Notes: a model not told the origin generated them from the sequence alone. Shown: positions 33,533 to 43,296, counted from the stretch's first letter. The stretch: 64,000 bases of DNA from Robiginitomaculum sp. (GCA_002733805.1 NVXG01000030.1:1-64000); one strand, 5' to 3'. Made by a program: numbers and translations.

Positions 33533-34923
33533 TATTCGGCTCCCAGATCACCGCGTTTGGATGAATGTATGCCAAGGGTTTTTAATTTTCGGTGTAAAGC
33601 GGAACGTTCCATTCCAATATAATTGGCAGTTCTCGAAATGTTACCACCAAATCGACTGATTTGCACTTCAAGGTATTCGCGCTCAAATTCCACTCTGGCA
33701 TCGCGCAGGGTCAAAGACACCAAGCGATCGACACTGATCCCGCCCTTTTCATTAGAAGGTTCACTGTTTTCTGGTATATCATCCAGCGTGATGGCCGTTT
33801 CATTGGAACCTTTGGCCAAGATCATCAAGCGTTCTACGTAATTCCGTAATTGGCGGACATTCCCCGGCCATTCGGCCGCTTGCATCCAACCCATGACGTC
33901 TTCGCCGATTTCGCGAACAACCATTCCGGAAGACTGACTGATTTTATCGGCAAAATATCGCACAAGGTCCGGTATATCCTCGCGGCGCTCGTTTAGCGAG
34001 GGCACGGAAACCGGCACTACATTTAGCCGGTGATACAAATCCTCCCGAAAACGACCATTAGTGATTTCCGCATTCAGATCCCGTGACGTGGAACTGATCA
34101 CCCGGACGTCTACACTTACCGGGTGTTGCCCCCCTACTCGCCGGAACCGTTGCCCCACAAGAATTCGCAACAATTTACCTTGGGTTTGCATCGGCATATC
34201 AGAAACTTCATCGATATAAAGTGTGCCCATATGGGCCTGCTCAAACAGGCCGGTTTTTGTGGTCCTGCCCCGTTGATCTTCAATGCCAAATAATTCCTGC
34301 TCAACCGTTTCCGGGCTCAACGCAGCGGCGTTGATCACCACGAACTCACCAGCATGTCGGTGCGATTGCTGGTGGATTTTTCGTGCCACAGTTTCTTTGC
34401 CAGCCCCAAGCCCGCCATAGACCAATATCCGGGAATTGGCTTGTGCAACTTTTTGGACAATTTGACGAATGGCATTGATGTTTGAGGAGTTTCCAATCAA
34501 ATCTAGGTTGGCCACATCCTTGGCGCGCAATGCGATATTTTCACGCTTCAATTTTGAAAGTTCCAAAGCTCGACGCACCAGAAGTAGCAACCGCTCGCTC
34601 TTGAACGGCTTTTCAACAAAGTCGTATGCACCTTTGCGAATGGCGGCCACTGCCGTCTCAATCGTACCATGACCCGAAATCAAGATAACCGGTAAGTCCG
34701 CGTCAAGCCGCTTGACCTCTTCTAATACGCCCAACCCGTCCAGATCGCTGCCATGCAACCAGACGTCCAGCACGACAAGAGCTGGCTTTCGTTCTTGCAC
34801 AGCGTTTAACGCTTGCGTTGCATCCGCCGCAGTACGGGTTTGGTAGCCCTCATCCTCAAGGATGCCCGCAACCAATTCACGAATATCTTCTTCATCATCA
34901 ACGATCAATATATCTGCTGACAT
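33532..34923 (-). CDS. ntrX: Response regulator NtrX
   Basis: 463 residues. The receiver domain is intact ('DILIVDDEEDIREL', phosphoacceptor in 'LVVLDVWLHGSD', Lys in 'FVEKPFKSERLL'). The AAA+ domain has a modified Walker A, 'VYGGLGAGKETVA', and a normal Walker B, 'GTLYIDEVSDMP'. Between them the segment 'ELFGIEDQRGRTTKTGLFEQA' lacks the GAFTGA sigma-54 contact loop. The C-terminal Fis helix-turn-helix is 'GGNISRTANYIGMERSALHRKLKTLGI'. This fits alphaproteobacterial NtrX proteins, which do not act as usual sigma-54 activators. It shares one base with the ntrY stop and one with the trkA start. Confidence 0.95.
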   Translation of the reverse strand: MSADILIVDDEEDIRELVAGILEDEGYQTRTAADATQALNAVQERKPALVVLDVWLHGSDLDGLGVLEEVKRLDADLPVILISGHGTIETAVAAIRKGAYDFVEKPFKSERLLLLVRRALELSKLKRENIALRAKDVANLDLIGNSSNINAIRQIVQKVAQANSRILVYGGLGAGKETVARKIHQQSHRHAGEFVVINAAALSPETVEQELFGIEDQRGRTTKTGLFEQAHMGTLYIDEVSDMPMQTQGKLLRILVGQRFRRVGGQHPVSVDVRVISSTSRDLNAEITNGRFREDLYHRLNVVPVSVPSLNERREDIPDLVRYFADKISQSSGMVVREIGEDVMGWMQAAEWPGNVRQLRNYVERLMILAKGSNETAITLDDIPENSEPSNEKGGISVDRLVSLTLRDARVEFEREYLEVQISRFGGNISRTANYIGMERSALHRKLKTLGIHSSKRGDLGAE

Positions 34924-37148
34924 CAGGTTTTCCCCTGTTTATTTTCTAGTTTTGATATTGGAAAGCTAAGGCGAACCACCGCGCCTTGTTGTTCGTCTTT
35001 TCGGTCGCGTAATTCCAGCTTCCCGTGGTGATCTTCCATAATCCGCTTTACGATGGCCAGTCCAAGACCGGTACCCTTTTGCCTCGTTGTAAAATAAGGT
35101 TCAACCAAGCGTTGTCGGTTGCTGACCGGCCAGCCCGGACCGTTATCGATAACGTCCAAAATGGCAAAACCATCTATTTGGCTTATTTCTAGCTCGATCA
35201 GCGGATCACTTCCCTTTGCAGCACCTGTTTCGGTAGCTTCGGCTGCATTTTTCAGCACATTCAAAATGGCTTGCGCCGACAAGCGAGCATCGCAATCAAC
35301 CTGAAATTTTGGTTCAGTTTGTCCAAATTCAAATTTAACAGACGGAAATGAAACCTGCTGACCAAACATGGTTTCACGGACCAACTCGTTCAGGTCCACC
35401 GATTCGATTTTTGGCTCTGGCATTCGGGCAAACGAAGAAAACTCGTCGACCATTCGGCCGATATCCCCGACTTGGCGGGTGATCGTATCCAGACACCGGT
35501 CAAAAATGGCTGGGCTGGTCTTAATTTCATCACGGTATTTACGACGAATACGCTCGGCAGAGAGTTGAATGGGGGTCAAAGGATTACGAATTTCATGGGC
35601 AATACGTCGGGCCACTTCACGCCATGCCGCACTACGCTGATCGGAAATCAGTTGGCTCATATCATCAAATGTAATGACAAAGCCCTCATCATTACTTTTG
35701 CCTTCCGGGGTGATGTTCACATTCAGTATCATGTGTTGGTGTTGGTTTTCGCTTTCAAACTCAACAACCCCCTGCACGACTTGACCGGAGGACTCGGAAG
35801 TTTGATCCAGTAGGTTTTTCAAAAATGGGGCAATATCCAAAACCGATTTGCCGATCAACTGATCTGCATCCAACGATAACAAGGAGCCAGCAGAGGAATT
35901 AGCCAAGGTAATTTTTAGCTGGTGATCTACACCCAAAACACCGGCGCTTACCCCAGACAATACGGCCTCGGTAAATCGTCTTCGGTGTTCGGACACATCA
36001 TGTGCAGCAATCAATTCGGCGCGCTGTGTCCCCAGAATTGCGGTCATTTCATTAAAGTCCCGTGCCAAGCTGGCCACTTCGTCATTTTGATTGCCGGGAT
36101 CGACCCGAACGTCCAGGTCACCATCTCGGACCCGGTGCGCTGCCAAGGCCAGACGGCCAATGGGAAACACCACTTGGTTGGCGGCTGCTAATCCAACCCA
36201 GATCGCACCGATCAGCACCAACAATGCGGCTTCGACATAGACCAACGCAAAGGAGCGGGTCAGCCGCCCTCTTTGTGAATTAGCTTCGCGATACGCGTTG
36301 CGCGCCCCTTGGGCTTCAACCAGATTGAGCAAGCTGCCACCAGTGGCATAACGCGCAACGTACAAATATGCGTCCGTATAGGCTTGCAGACGGAAAAGCC
36401 CCCGGATCAGGTTTTTTTCATTTTCAAAATGCAAGTTGATGCTGCCACTATCTGCGGCCAATAAGGCTTCGGCCGTGGGTACGGCAAAAGGCGGAGAAGA
36501 ATCAAATTCAGCCAATGACAAAATTGCCCCTGAACTGTCGATAATATACGCAGCCTGAAAGAAACGCAGTTCGGCCTGTCTCCGTAGATAGCTGGTGTAT
36601 AATATGGGGCCATCCTTGAACTGCGAAACCGCTTGCTGCTGGTTCAAGTCAATCGCCATCGGTCTGATTTCGCTGACCACTTGATCCCGTTCGGCATTAA
36701 AGGCCGCTTCGGCAACTGTCGCGGCCCGATCCACCGCCGTTTCCACCACCGGTGAAAACCAACTCTCAATCCCTTGAGAATACACGACCGCAAAAAATAT
36801 ACCGACCACAACAGCTGGCAAAACCGCTGCGCCACTGAACAACATGGCAAACCGTACGTGTAAGCGAGGTGCAAATTCATCGCCCGGCAGAGGTTGTCTG
36901 AGCCGGATCAACCGCCAGCCTAAATAAAAAGCCAGCCCCAGGATCAAACCGAGATTGCCGACCAAAATCATAAACAAGGATTGGCTGGCTGGCCCCAACT
37001 TGCCCGCACCAGACAGGGCAAAATAGGCACATAAAATGGTGGCCGTGATGGTCAGGGCATACAGCGCACCAAAAATGGCTGAAGACAGCAAATTGAGCGG
37101 TCTGGAAAACCGTGCAGCAACTGGACTGGATGAAACGGAAAGGCTCAT
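34923..37148 (-). CDS. ntrY: Sensor histidine kinase NtrY
   Basis: 741 residues. Three N-terminal membrane helices (about residues 20-110), a periplasmic sensor region, a further helix ('LVYVEAALLVLIGAIWVGLAA'), a HAMP domain ('PIGRLALAAHRVRDGDLDVRV'), a PAS domain ('FTEAVLSGVSAGVLGVDHQLKI') and the kinase core follow in order. The H-box is 'RRIAHEIRNPLTPIQLSAERI', the N-box 'QAILNVLKNAAEAT', and the G-boxes 'VIDNGPGW' and 'GTGLGLAIV'. It phosphorylates NtrX. All catalytic boxes are present. It starts 90 bases after ntrC and overlaps ntrX by one base. Confidence 0.96.
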   Translation of the reverse strand: MSLSVSSSPVAARFSRPLNLLSSAIFGALYALTITATILCAYFALSGAGKLGPASQSLFMILVGNLGLILGLAFYLGWRLIRLRQPLPGDEFAPRLHVRFAMLFSGAAVLPAVVVGIFFAVVYSQGIESWFSPVVETAVDRAATVAEAAFNAERDQVVSEIRPMAIDLNQQQAVSQFKDGPILYTSYLRRQAELRFFQAAYIIDSSGAILSLAEFDSSPPFAVPTAEALLAADSGSINLHFENEKNLIRGLFRLQAYTDAYLYVARYATGGSLLNLVEAQGARNAYREANSQRGRLTRSFALVYVEAALLVLIGAIWVGLAAANQVVFPIGRLALAAHRVRDGDLDVRVDPGNQNDEVASLARDFNEMTAILGTQRAELIAAHDVSEHRRRFTEAVLSGVSAGVLGVDHQLKITLANSSAGSLLSLDADQLIGKSVLDIAPFLKNLLDQTSESSGQVVQGVVEFESENQHQHMILNVNITPEGKSNDEGFVITFDDMSQLISDQRSAAWREVARRIAHEIRNPLTPIQLSAERIRRKYRDEIKTSPAIFDRCLDTITRQVGDIGRMVDEFSSFARMPEPKIESVDLNELVRETMFGQQVSFPSVKFEFGQTEPKFQVDCDARLSAQAILNVLKNAAEATETGAAKGSDPLIELEISQIDGFAILDVIDNGPGWPVSNRQRLVEPYFTTRQKGTGLGLAIVKRIMEDHHGKLELRDRKDEQQGAVVRLSFPISKLENKQGKT

Positions 37149-37238
37149 AAAGCTTAAAAATCGATACTTTGACCAAGAAACAGCCTGTACCTTGCGCTAT
37201 GTGTGACTAATTTTCAACACTTTGTTGCGTGATTATCA

Positions 37239-38582
37239 CTATTTTTGATCAGGGTCGAGAGTAGACAGTTTTTTGCGTAAGGTGTTTCGGTTGATGCCCA
37301 ACACCTTTGCTGCCTTGACCTGATTACCGTCCAATTGCTCTAGAACCAGTTGTAACAACGGTCGTTCAACCGCCTCGATCACCTGTCGATAGAGCAGTCC
37401 ATCACCAGTTTTTATATTTTGCAATTCCGATGCTCGTTGCAAGAGAGCTTCCATCTGGCCCTCCAAACCGGCACTTGGCGGGAATGACCCCGGTTGAGAT
37501 GCACGCAATTCGTCCAGCTGTACGCTATCCAAGATGCTTCCGGAATAGATCGTGGCCGCCCGGATCATCAGATTTTTCAATTGCCGAACATTTCCTGGCC
37601 AATGCGCGGCTCGCAATTTTTGTAGGCTTTCTTCACTCAATCGCATTTGTCCGGCGGATGCTTCATCCAAAAAAGTTTCAGCTAAACCTCCAATGTCGTC
37701 TTTTCGTTTGGATAGTTTGGGCATGAAGATTTGCAAAACATTCAGACGATCAGCCAACTCGCCAACAATCGGAGCCTCTTCTGAGGCCTGCAACTCTGTG
37801 GGCAATGCCGTGGCAATCAACCGTAATTGCTGGTCTGTGCTGCTTTGCCGATCCAGCCAGTCGCATATCCATAATTGCCGGGCCGGTTCGAACCGGTCCA
37901 GTCGTTGTAACACCAACGTCCCGGTTGGTCTTGCCTCGGAAGACGAAAGCCATTCCTTCATTTGGTCATCTGGAGTGGTTGCCTGCAAGCGGATCAATGG
38001 CGCGCTTTCATCGTCACCATATTTATGAATGGTTTCGGCCACCCGAAATTTACCGGTTCCCGGCTCGCCAATAATCAGTACAGGGTGAACCGATCTAGCC
38101 GCTTTGGTTATGGTCCGCATCACGTGATGCATCGAGGCAGATTTTCCCGAAACAGGCTCTTCAACACGTGGTTTGGCTTGAGTATTTCCGGTTTCTTTTT
38201 CCAGTAACGCGTTGGCAATTGCTGAAGCCAATTGCGAAAAACTATAGGGTTTGGCAAAGAAATCCACGGCACCAAAACGAGCCGACAATAACGAGGAAAG
38301 CACTGTGTTTTCACCGCCCATCGCAATAATGGGGCAATCCGGGTTTACTTTTCTGATTTCCTGCATGACATCAAATCCGTTGCGGTGTGCATCGAACAAA
38401 TCAACATCGAGCAAGACAATTGCTGATTTTGCATTGGCTGCCCAACCCAGAATTGTTGACAAATCATCGGTAGCGCGCACGCCATAGCCCAGAGAGGCCA
38501 AGTCTCGGGCCAATGAAGAACGCCCCTTTTTATCGCCATTGGCAATCAGGACTTTTGGTTTTGAATTTGCGGAACGTTTCAT
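37239..38582 (-). CDS. ntrC: Degenerate NtrC-like response regulator
   Basis: 447 residues with NtrC domain order but clear decay of function. The receiver starts 'KVLIANGDKKGRSSL', so the acidic pair is changed, although 'IVLLDVDLFD' and 'FFAKPYSF' remain. In the AAA+ domain Walker A is 'IIGEPGTGKFRVAE', the GAFTGA loop is missing altogether, and Walker B is 'GTLVLQRLDRFE' (the D-E pair replaced by Q-R). The C-terminal Fis-type helix-turn-helix, 'NQVKAAKVLGINRNTLRKKL', is well preserved. It is best viewed as a DNA-binding protein that no longer hydrolyses ATP or activates sigma-54. It overlaps the dusB stop (ATGA). ntrB, normally between dusB and ntrC, is missing. Confidence 0.85.
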   Translation of the reverse strand: MKRSANSKPKVLIANGDKKGRSSLARDLASLGYGVRATDDLSTILGWAANAKSAIVLLDVDLFDAHRNGFDVMQEIRKVNPDCPIIAMGGENTVLSSLLSARFGAVDFFAKPYSFSQLASAIANALLEKETGNTQAKPRVEEPVSGKSASMHHVMRTITKAARSVHPVLIIGEPGTGKFRVAETIHKYGDDESAPLIRLQATTPDDQMKEWLSSSEARPTGTLVLQRLDRFEPARQLWICDWLDRQSSTDQQLRLIATALPTELQASEEAPIVGELADRLNVLQIFMPKLSKRKDDIGGLAETFLDEASAGQMRLSEESLQKLRAAHWPGNVRQLKNLMIRAATIYSGSILDSVQLDELRASQPGSFPPSAGLEGQMEALLQRASELQNIKTGDGLLYRQVIEAVERPLLQLVLEQLDGNQVKAAKVLGINRNTLRKKLSTLDPDQK

Positions 38583-39592
38583 GCGACCTGCTTAACCGAG
38601 GTTTGGGCCAGATCGTTTTGTAATGCGGTCAGCTTGCTGTGAATTTCAACCGCATCAGCACTGCGGCACAATTGTTGTCGCGTCTTGCTGATCTCCAACT
38701 GATCTTGGCTATGGGAACAAACCGCATCCAACGTCCAAGCAATATGTTTGCGAAACATTTTTATGCCAATGGTCGGTCCATATAATTGCAAACTGCCTTG
38801 AAATTGTTCCAACAAAAATCCAACCTGCTGTGCTGGATCAGGTATGGATGATGATCTACCGGCCATTTGATTGGCAATGTATCCGGGCAACCACGGACGA
38901 CCATAGGACGCCCGGCCTACCATCACACCATCGGCACCAGATAGGTCCATGGCTCTTTTGGCATCCTCGGCCGAAGCGATATCGCCATTGACCAATAATG
39001 GAATTTTGAGCACATCGCGAACCGGGCGCACCGCCGCCCAATCGGCATCTCCCTTGTAAAACTGGCACCGAGTACGACCGTGCACACTGACCATGGCAAT
39101 CCCGGCTTGCTCGGCCCGCTGGGCTAATTCTGGTGCATTCAGCGAGGCATGATCCCAACCCAGACGCATTTTCAAGGTTACCGGCACATCGACCGCATCA
39201 ATCACTGCCTCGATCAGCCCCATGGCATGATCTAAATCACGCATCAGCGCGGAGCCAGAGGCTCCCTTGGTCACATGGCGTGATGGACACCCCATGTTGA
39301 TATCAATGATTTGCGCCCCAGCATCGACAGCCATCTTTGCCCCTTCGGCCATCCAGATGGCTTCGCGCCCGGCCAATTGCACGACAAACGGTCCCGGCGA
39401 TGCGTCCCTGGCAATTTTTCGGAGCATGTCCCGCCGACCACCAACCAATTGTTCGCTGGCGGTCATTTCACTAATGACCAGACCCGCCCCCAGCTTTTTG
39501 ACCAATTTGCGAAATGGCAAATCCGTTACGCCCGACATCGGGGCCAGAACTACTGGATTTTCTAGCTGAATGTTTTGTATATATAAGGTCAT
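38579..39592 (-). CDS. dusB: tRNA-dihydrouridine synthase (DusB/NifR3)
   Basis: 337 residues of the FMN-dependent dihydrouridine synthase family, reducing uridines in tRNA. 'NPVVLAPMSGVTDLPFRKLV' is the N-terminal flavin-binding strand, 'IIDINMGCPSRHVTKGASGSALMRD' contains the catalytic cysteine, and 'MVSVHGRTRCQFYKGDADW' and 'LLVNGDIASAEDAKRAMDLSGADGVMVGRASYGRPWL' complete the barrel. I use ATG 39592; the track's 39619 is a TTG. Neither has a strong ribosome site. It is the first gene of the minus-strand run, overlaps ntrC, and is divergent from ispDF. Confidence 0.94.
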   Translation of the reverse strand: MTLYIQNIQLENPVVLAPMSGVTDLPFRKLVKKLGAGLVISEMTASEQLVGGRRDMLRKIARDASPGPFVVQLAGREAIWMAEGAKMAVDAGAQIIDINMGCPSRHVTKGASGSALMRDLDHAMGLIEAVIDAVDVPVTLKMRLGWDHASLNAPELAQRAEQAGIAMVSVHGRTRCQFYKGDADWAAVRPVRDVLKIPLLVNGDIASAEDAKRAMDLSGADGVMVGRASYGRPWLPGYIANQMAGRSSSIPDPAQQVGFLLEQFQGSLQLYGPTIGIKMFRKHIAWTLDAVCSHSQDQLEISKTRQQLCRSADAVEIHSKLTALQNDLAQTSVKQVA

Positions 39593-39671
39593 AAGCCGGT
39601 GATCATTTATTGGTGCCAAATTTTAAGCACCATTGAGGGCAGTGGTGCAACTTTTTAAGCAGGGTCTGGTC

Positions 39672-40841
39672 ATGAAAACAGCAGTGGTAATTGTCGCCGC
39701 CGGATCTGGCACCCGGTTTGGTGGTGAATTGCCCAAGCAATATTGCGATCTGGCCGGCCAAAGCGTGCTGCGCCGTACGGCTCGGGCATTTTCCGGTCAC
39801 CCTGAAATTGATCATGTTTTGATTGTCATCGCAAAAGATGCCCAACAACAGTTTGAAAATACCATGGGCACGCCCTGCCCGGCCTTTGTCTTCGGTGGCG
39901 CCAGCCGCACCCAATCGGTTCAGGCTGGCTTGATCGCGCTGGAACGAACCCAGCCCGACCGTGTATTGATCCACGATGGAGCGCGCCCTCTAATCTCGTC
40001 CGAAGATATCAGTGCCGTATTGGCCGAGCTAAGCCATTTCGATGGATGCGCTCCGGCCGTGCCCATTATTGACGCGATCAAGCAAGTTAATCAAAAAACC
40101 GGAAAGATCATTGGGGATGCAGATCGCAATGAGTTTCAGCGCGTACAAACCCCGCAAGGGTTTCATTATACCCGGCTGGTCTCAGCCTATGCCAATTTGC
40201 CACCAGATGAAGAGCATGTTGATGACCTTGCTGTGGCGATGGCAGCGGGAATGACTTGCAAGTTGGTATCAGGCAATCCAAATAATCTAAAAATCACCAC
40301 GCAAGCTGACTTGGCAAAGGCAAACCGGCTCATGAACGCCAAACAGAAAATTCAAATTACCGGGTTGGGGTTTGATGTGCATCAGACTTGTGCGGTCAGC
40401 AAGACCAATGGGCCAATGATACTGTGCGGGGTCAAGGTCGATACTGAACTGGCCCTCAAAGGCCATTCAGATGCGGATGTTGGGCTACACGCCCTCACCG
40501 ATGCCATTTTGGGCGCAATGGCACTTGGCGATATTGGCGACCATTTTCCGCCAAGTGACGAGCAGTGGAAAAATGCAAATTCCGGCTTGTTCCTGACCCA
40601 TGCCAAACAATTGGCCGAACAACAAGGCGGGCAGATTTGCCACGTGGATATCACCTTGATTTGTGAAGCGCCGAAAATTGCACCTTTTCGCCTGCAAATG
40701 AGAGAGTATATCGCTGATTTGTTGGGATTGCCCCTGACGCGGGTCAGTGTAAAAGCAACCACTACGGAAAAACTGGGGTTCACCGGCCGTGGCGAAGGTA
40801 TCGCTGCGCAAGCCTGTGTTACGATGGAGATCGAAGTTTGA
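39672..40841 (+). CDS. ispDF: Bifunctional IspD/IspF enzyme of isoprenoid synthesis
   Basis: 389 residues with two catalytic domains of the MEP pathway. Residues about 1-225 are 2-C-methyl-D-erythritol 4-phosphate cytidylyltransferase ('VVIVAAGSGTRFGGELPKQY', 'VLIHDGARPLI', 'RVQTPQGFHY'). Residues about 232-389 are 2-C-methyl-D-erythritol 2,4-cyclodiphosphate synthase ('TGLGFDVHQT' with the zinc Asp and His, 'GHSDADVGLHALTDAILGA', 'SVKATTTEKLGFTGRGEGIAAQA'). The fusion is typical of Alphaproteobacteria. The start is the ATG at 39672; the track's 39633 start lies upstream of it. The TGA stop overlaps the TTG start of pgpA. Confidence 0.96.
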   Translation: MKTAVVIVAAGSGTRFGGELPKQYCDLAGQSVLRRTARAFSGHPEIDHVLIVIAKDAQQQFENTMGTPCPAFVFGGASRTQSVQAGLIALERTQPDRVLIHDGARPLISSEDISAVLAELSHFDGCAPAVPIIDAIKQVNQKTGKIIGDADRNEFQRVQTPQGFHYTRLVSAYANLPPDEEHVDDLAVAMAAGMTCKLVSGNPNNLKITTQADLAKANRLMNAKQKIQITGLGFDVHQTCAVSKTNGPMILCGVKVDTELALKGHSDADVGLHALTDAILGAMALGDIGDHFPPSDEQWKNANSGLFLTHAKQLAEQQGGQICHVDITLICEAPKIAPFRLQMREYIADLLGLPLTRVSVKATTTEKLGFTGRGEGIAAQACVTMEIEV

Positions 40842-41296
40842 GCAAAATAGTATCCAAATGGATTTCGACATTTTTTGGTGTTGGATTATTGCGCCCAGCC
40901 CCCGGAACCTGGGGCTCACTGGCTGCCATGCCGATCGGATTATGGATGTTGGTAACGGGTGGTTGGTCAATCTTGCTGGCAGCCAGTATTACGGCCTTTT
41001 TGATTGGCTTATGGGCCTCCGATCAATACGCCAAAAACACCGGCAATAAAGACCCATCGGAAGTGGTGATTGATGAAGTGGCGGGTCAATGGTTGGCTTT
41101 AGCCTTCGTACAACCGGTTTTGTGGCAGGTGGTTGCTGCCTTTGTTTTGTTCCGAATATTTGACATTTCCAAGCCTTGGCTAATCCGTCGTCTGGAAAAA
41201 CTGCCGGGCGGACTTGGCATCATGGCCGATGATATGTTGGCCGGGTTGGTTGCTGGTCTGTTGATTTTCTTGTGCCGGATTGTTCTGGGCCTATAG
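40838..41296 (+). CDS. pgpA: Phosphatidylglycerophosphatase A
   Basis: 152 residues with about four membrane helices. The family motifs are 'RPAPGTWGSLAAMPIG' and the acidic 'DPSEVVIDEVAGQWLAL' (catalytic metal-binding D-E). The enzyme dephosphorylates phosphatidylglycerol phosphate in the inner membrane. The start is TTG at 40838, overlapping the ispDF stop as TTGA, so it is probably translated by coupling. cinA follows 21 bases later. Confidence 0.93.
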   Translation: MSKIVSKWISTFFGVGLLRPAPGTWGSLAAMPIGLWMLVTGGWSILLAASITAFLIGLWASDQYAKNTGNKDPSEVVIDEVAGQWLALAFVQPVLWQVVAAFVLFRIFDISKPWLIRRLEKLPGGLGIMADDMLAGLVAGLLIFLCRIVLGL

Positions 41297-41317
41297 TGCG
41301 CCAAAAGAGGTTGATTG

Positions 41318-41806
41318 ATGTACCCTGACGATATTATGGCACTGGCCACCAATGTGTTAAAAAAAGCCCGCGATGGCAAACATCTCATTGCGGTTGCAGA
41401 AAGTTGCACCGGAGGACTGGTGAGCGGCGCTTTGACCGCCATTGATGGCTCGTCTGCGGTATTTGACTGCGGATTTACCACCTATTCTTACAAGGCAAAA
41501 TCATCGCTACTGGGCGTGCCGCAAGGCATGTTGGTTGAACATGGTGCGGTGAGTGAACAAGTCGCCTTGCTGATGGCCGAGGGGGCATTGTCGGCTTCCA
41601 ACGCCGATATTGCCGTGGCCATCACCGGCATTGCCGGACCGGGCGGTGGCACCGATGAGAAGCCAGTTGGTCTGGTTTGCTTTGCAGTGGCCCGGATCGG
41701 GTTCAAGACCAAAACTAAAGAGTGCTTATTTGAAAATACTGGCCGCGATTCCATCCGTATGGAAAGCGTAAAACAGGCATTATCAATGCTTGAAAGTAGC
41801 CTTTAA
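41318..41806 (+). CDS. CinA C-terminal domain / nicotinamide-nucleotide amidase
   Basis: 162 residues, only the CinA C-terminal (PncC) domain, as is common in Alphaproteobacteria. 'AVAESCTGGLVSGALTAIDGSSAVFDCGFTTYS' contains the catalytic serine and the surrounding signature. 'VAITGIAGPGGGTDEKPVGLVCFAV' is the second signature. It deamidates nicotinamide mononucleotide to nicotinic acid mononucleotide in NAD salvage. I use the ATG at 41318 (AGAGG upstream); the track's 41315 start is a TTG one codon earlier. Its 3' end overlaps the opposing ratA by 24 bases. Confidence 0.93.
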   Translation: MYPDDIMALATNVLKKARDGKHLIAVAESCTGGLVSGALTAIDGSSAVFDCGFTTYSYKAKSSLLGVPQGMLVEHGAVSEQVALLMAEGALSASNADIAVAITGIAGPGGGTDEKPVGLVCFAVARIGFKTKTKECLFENTGRDSIRMESVKQALSMLESSL

Positions 41807-42292
41807 CTCGGCAATTTCGGATCGCACCTGATGCTCAAATTCGTGTGGTGTTTTGATTTCGGTGAACCGACTGGCGGCGCGGTTTTCAAAGGCGCGTAAA
41901 ACCTTGTGTTCAGCCCGACTTTGTTTGGAACCAAATAACTTGCCCAACCATGAAATTGAAAACCTGTAGCTGACCATGAACTCCACCAAGGTCGATCCAT
42001 CAGCCAATGGATGGAACTGCCATCGATTGTTCAAATCCTTAAAAGGACCACTGACCAGCGAAACCAATATCTCACCATCGTCTGGTTCGCGGGTGATATT
42101 GGTCACAAATGACTCGCGCAACATTTTGTATTGCACCCGCACCTCGGCCCGCATCTCATTCTTGGCTGATTTCAGCAAGCGGATTGCCGAGATAAACTTG
42201 ATGAAATTCGGGTAGTCTTCCACATCCCAAGCTAAATCGTGCAAATCGTGCGGCGAAAATGGCATGTGGCGAAAAATGTGATGGCGGCTCAT
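41783..42292 (-). CDS. Coq10/RatA-like START-domain protein
   Basis: 169 residues, polyketide-cyclase/START fold. The N-terminus '[31 protein letters not shown]' and '[13 protein letters not shown]' match the Coq10/RatA family. In Alphaproteobacteria and mitochondria these proteins bind ubiquinone and help its use in respiration; the toxin-like RatA role is less likely. The start overlaps the lipA stop by four bases, and the lipA-coq10-cinA order is conserved. It overlaps the convergent cinA gene. Confidence 0.9.
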   Translation of the reverse strand: MSRHHIFRHMPFSPHDLHDLAWDVEDYPNFIKFISAIRLLKSAKNEMRAEVRVQYKMLRESFVTNITREPDDGEILVSLVSGPFKDLNNRWQFHPLADGSTLVEFMVSYRFSISWLGKLFGSKQSRAEHKVLRAFENRAASRFTEIKTPHEFEHQVRSEIAELKATFKH

Positions 42293-43254
42293 GCCGGATT
42301 GGTGCCCAGTTTTGCCAGTCTGGCAGCGCGCAATCTGGCAAAATCATCCCCGGCATGATGGCTGGAGCGGGTGAGCGGACTGCTCGATACCATCAAAAAC
42401 CCTTTGGAACGGGCGATAACTTCCAGCGCCTTGAACTCGTCCGGTTCCCAAAACCGACTGATCGGCGCGTGTTTTCTGGTGGGTTGCAGATATTGGCCAA
42501 TCGTAATGAAATCAATATCGGCAGATCGCATGTCATCCATGACCTGCATGATTTCTGCCTTGGTCTCCCCCAACCCGACCATGATGCCGGATTTGGTAAA
42601 TTGCGTATGGTCTCGCTCTTTGACTTTTTGCAACAACCGCAAGGAATGAAAATACCGGGCGCCGGGTCGGATCGAATGATACAATGACGGCACGGTTTCC
42701 AGATTGTGATTGAACACATCCGGTTTGGCATCAATTACCGTTTCGGCAGCCCCCTCTTTACGCAAGAAATCCGGGGTCAGTATTTCGATGGTGGTCGAGG
42801 GTGTAGTTTTGCGAATTGCCGCAATGGTTTTTGCAAAATGTACTGCACCGCCGTCCTCAAGGTCATCACGATCAACCGAAGTAATGACCACATGGTTTAA
42901 GCCCATTTCAAACACGGCTTTGGCTACGTTTTCCGGCTCACTTTCGTCCAGCGGTCCCGGCAATCCGGTCCGAATGTTACAAAACGCACAAGCCCGCGTG
43001 CAGGTATCACCCATAATCATCAAGGTGGCGTGCTTCTTGTCCCAACACTCGCCCATATTCGGACAGGCTGCTTCTTCGCAAACCGTGACCAAACCCTTAT
43101 CCCGCACAATTTTTCGGGTTGCTGCATATCCCTTGCCAACCGGCGCTTTAACCCGAATCCAAGCCGGTTTACGCAAAATCTTGCTGTCGGGACGCTTTTG
43201 TTTCTCCGGGTGGCGGAGGGGTGTTTTTTGATTGGTATCGATCAATGTCGTCAT
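42289..43254 (-). CDS. lipA: Lipoyl synthase
   Basis: 321 residues of the radical SAM family, inserting two sulfurs into octanoyl groups on lipoyl-dependent enzymes. The auxiliary cluster ligands are '[13 protein letters not shown]', the radical SAM cluster is '[14 protein letters not shown]' (C-x3-C-x2-C), and the C-terminal '[16 protein letters not shown]' carries the S-S-x-x-R-S auxiliary serine. All ligands are in place. The length is as expected. lipB is not in the window. It leads the short minus-strand unit lipA-ratA; the next gene upstream (43297-43806) is on the same strand with a 42-base gap. Confidence 0.97.
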   Translation of the reverse strand: MTTLIDTNQKTPLRHPEKQKRPDSKILRKPAWIRVKAPVGKGYAATRKIVRDKGLVTVCEEAACPNMGECWDKKHATLMIMGDTCTRACAFCNIRTGLPGPLDESEPENVAKAVFEMGLNHVVITSVDRDDLEDGGAVHFAKTIAAIRKTTPSTTIEILTPDFLRKEGAAETVIDAKPDVFNHNLETVPSLYHSIRPGARYFHSLRLLQKVKERDHTQFTKSGIMVGLGETKAEIMQVMDDMRSADIDFITIGQYLQPTRKHAPISRFWEPDEFKALEVIARSKGFLMVSSSPLTRSSHHAGDDFARLRAARLAKLGTNPA

Positions 43255-43296
43255 GGGATTTGCTCAAGGTAAATCGGGTTGTCGATTATATCTAGG

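Noticed and set aside
41783-42292. RatA-type toxin reading of the START-domain gene
   Set aside because: The lipA neighbourhood and alphaproteobacterial background fit a Coq10-like ubiquinone-binding role better, and there is no antitoxin partner.
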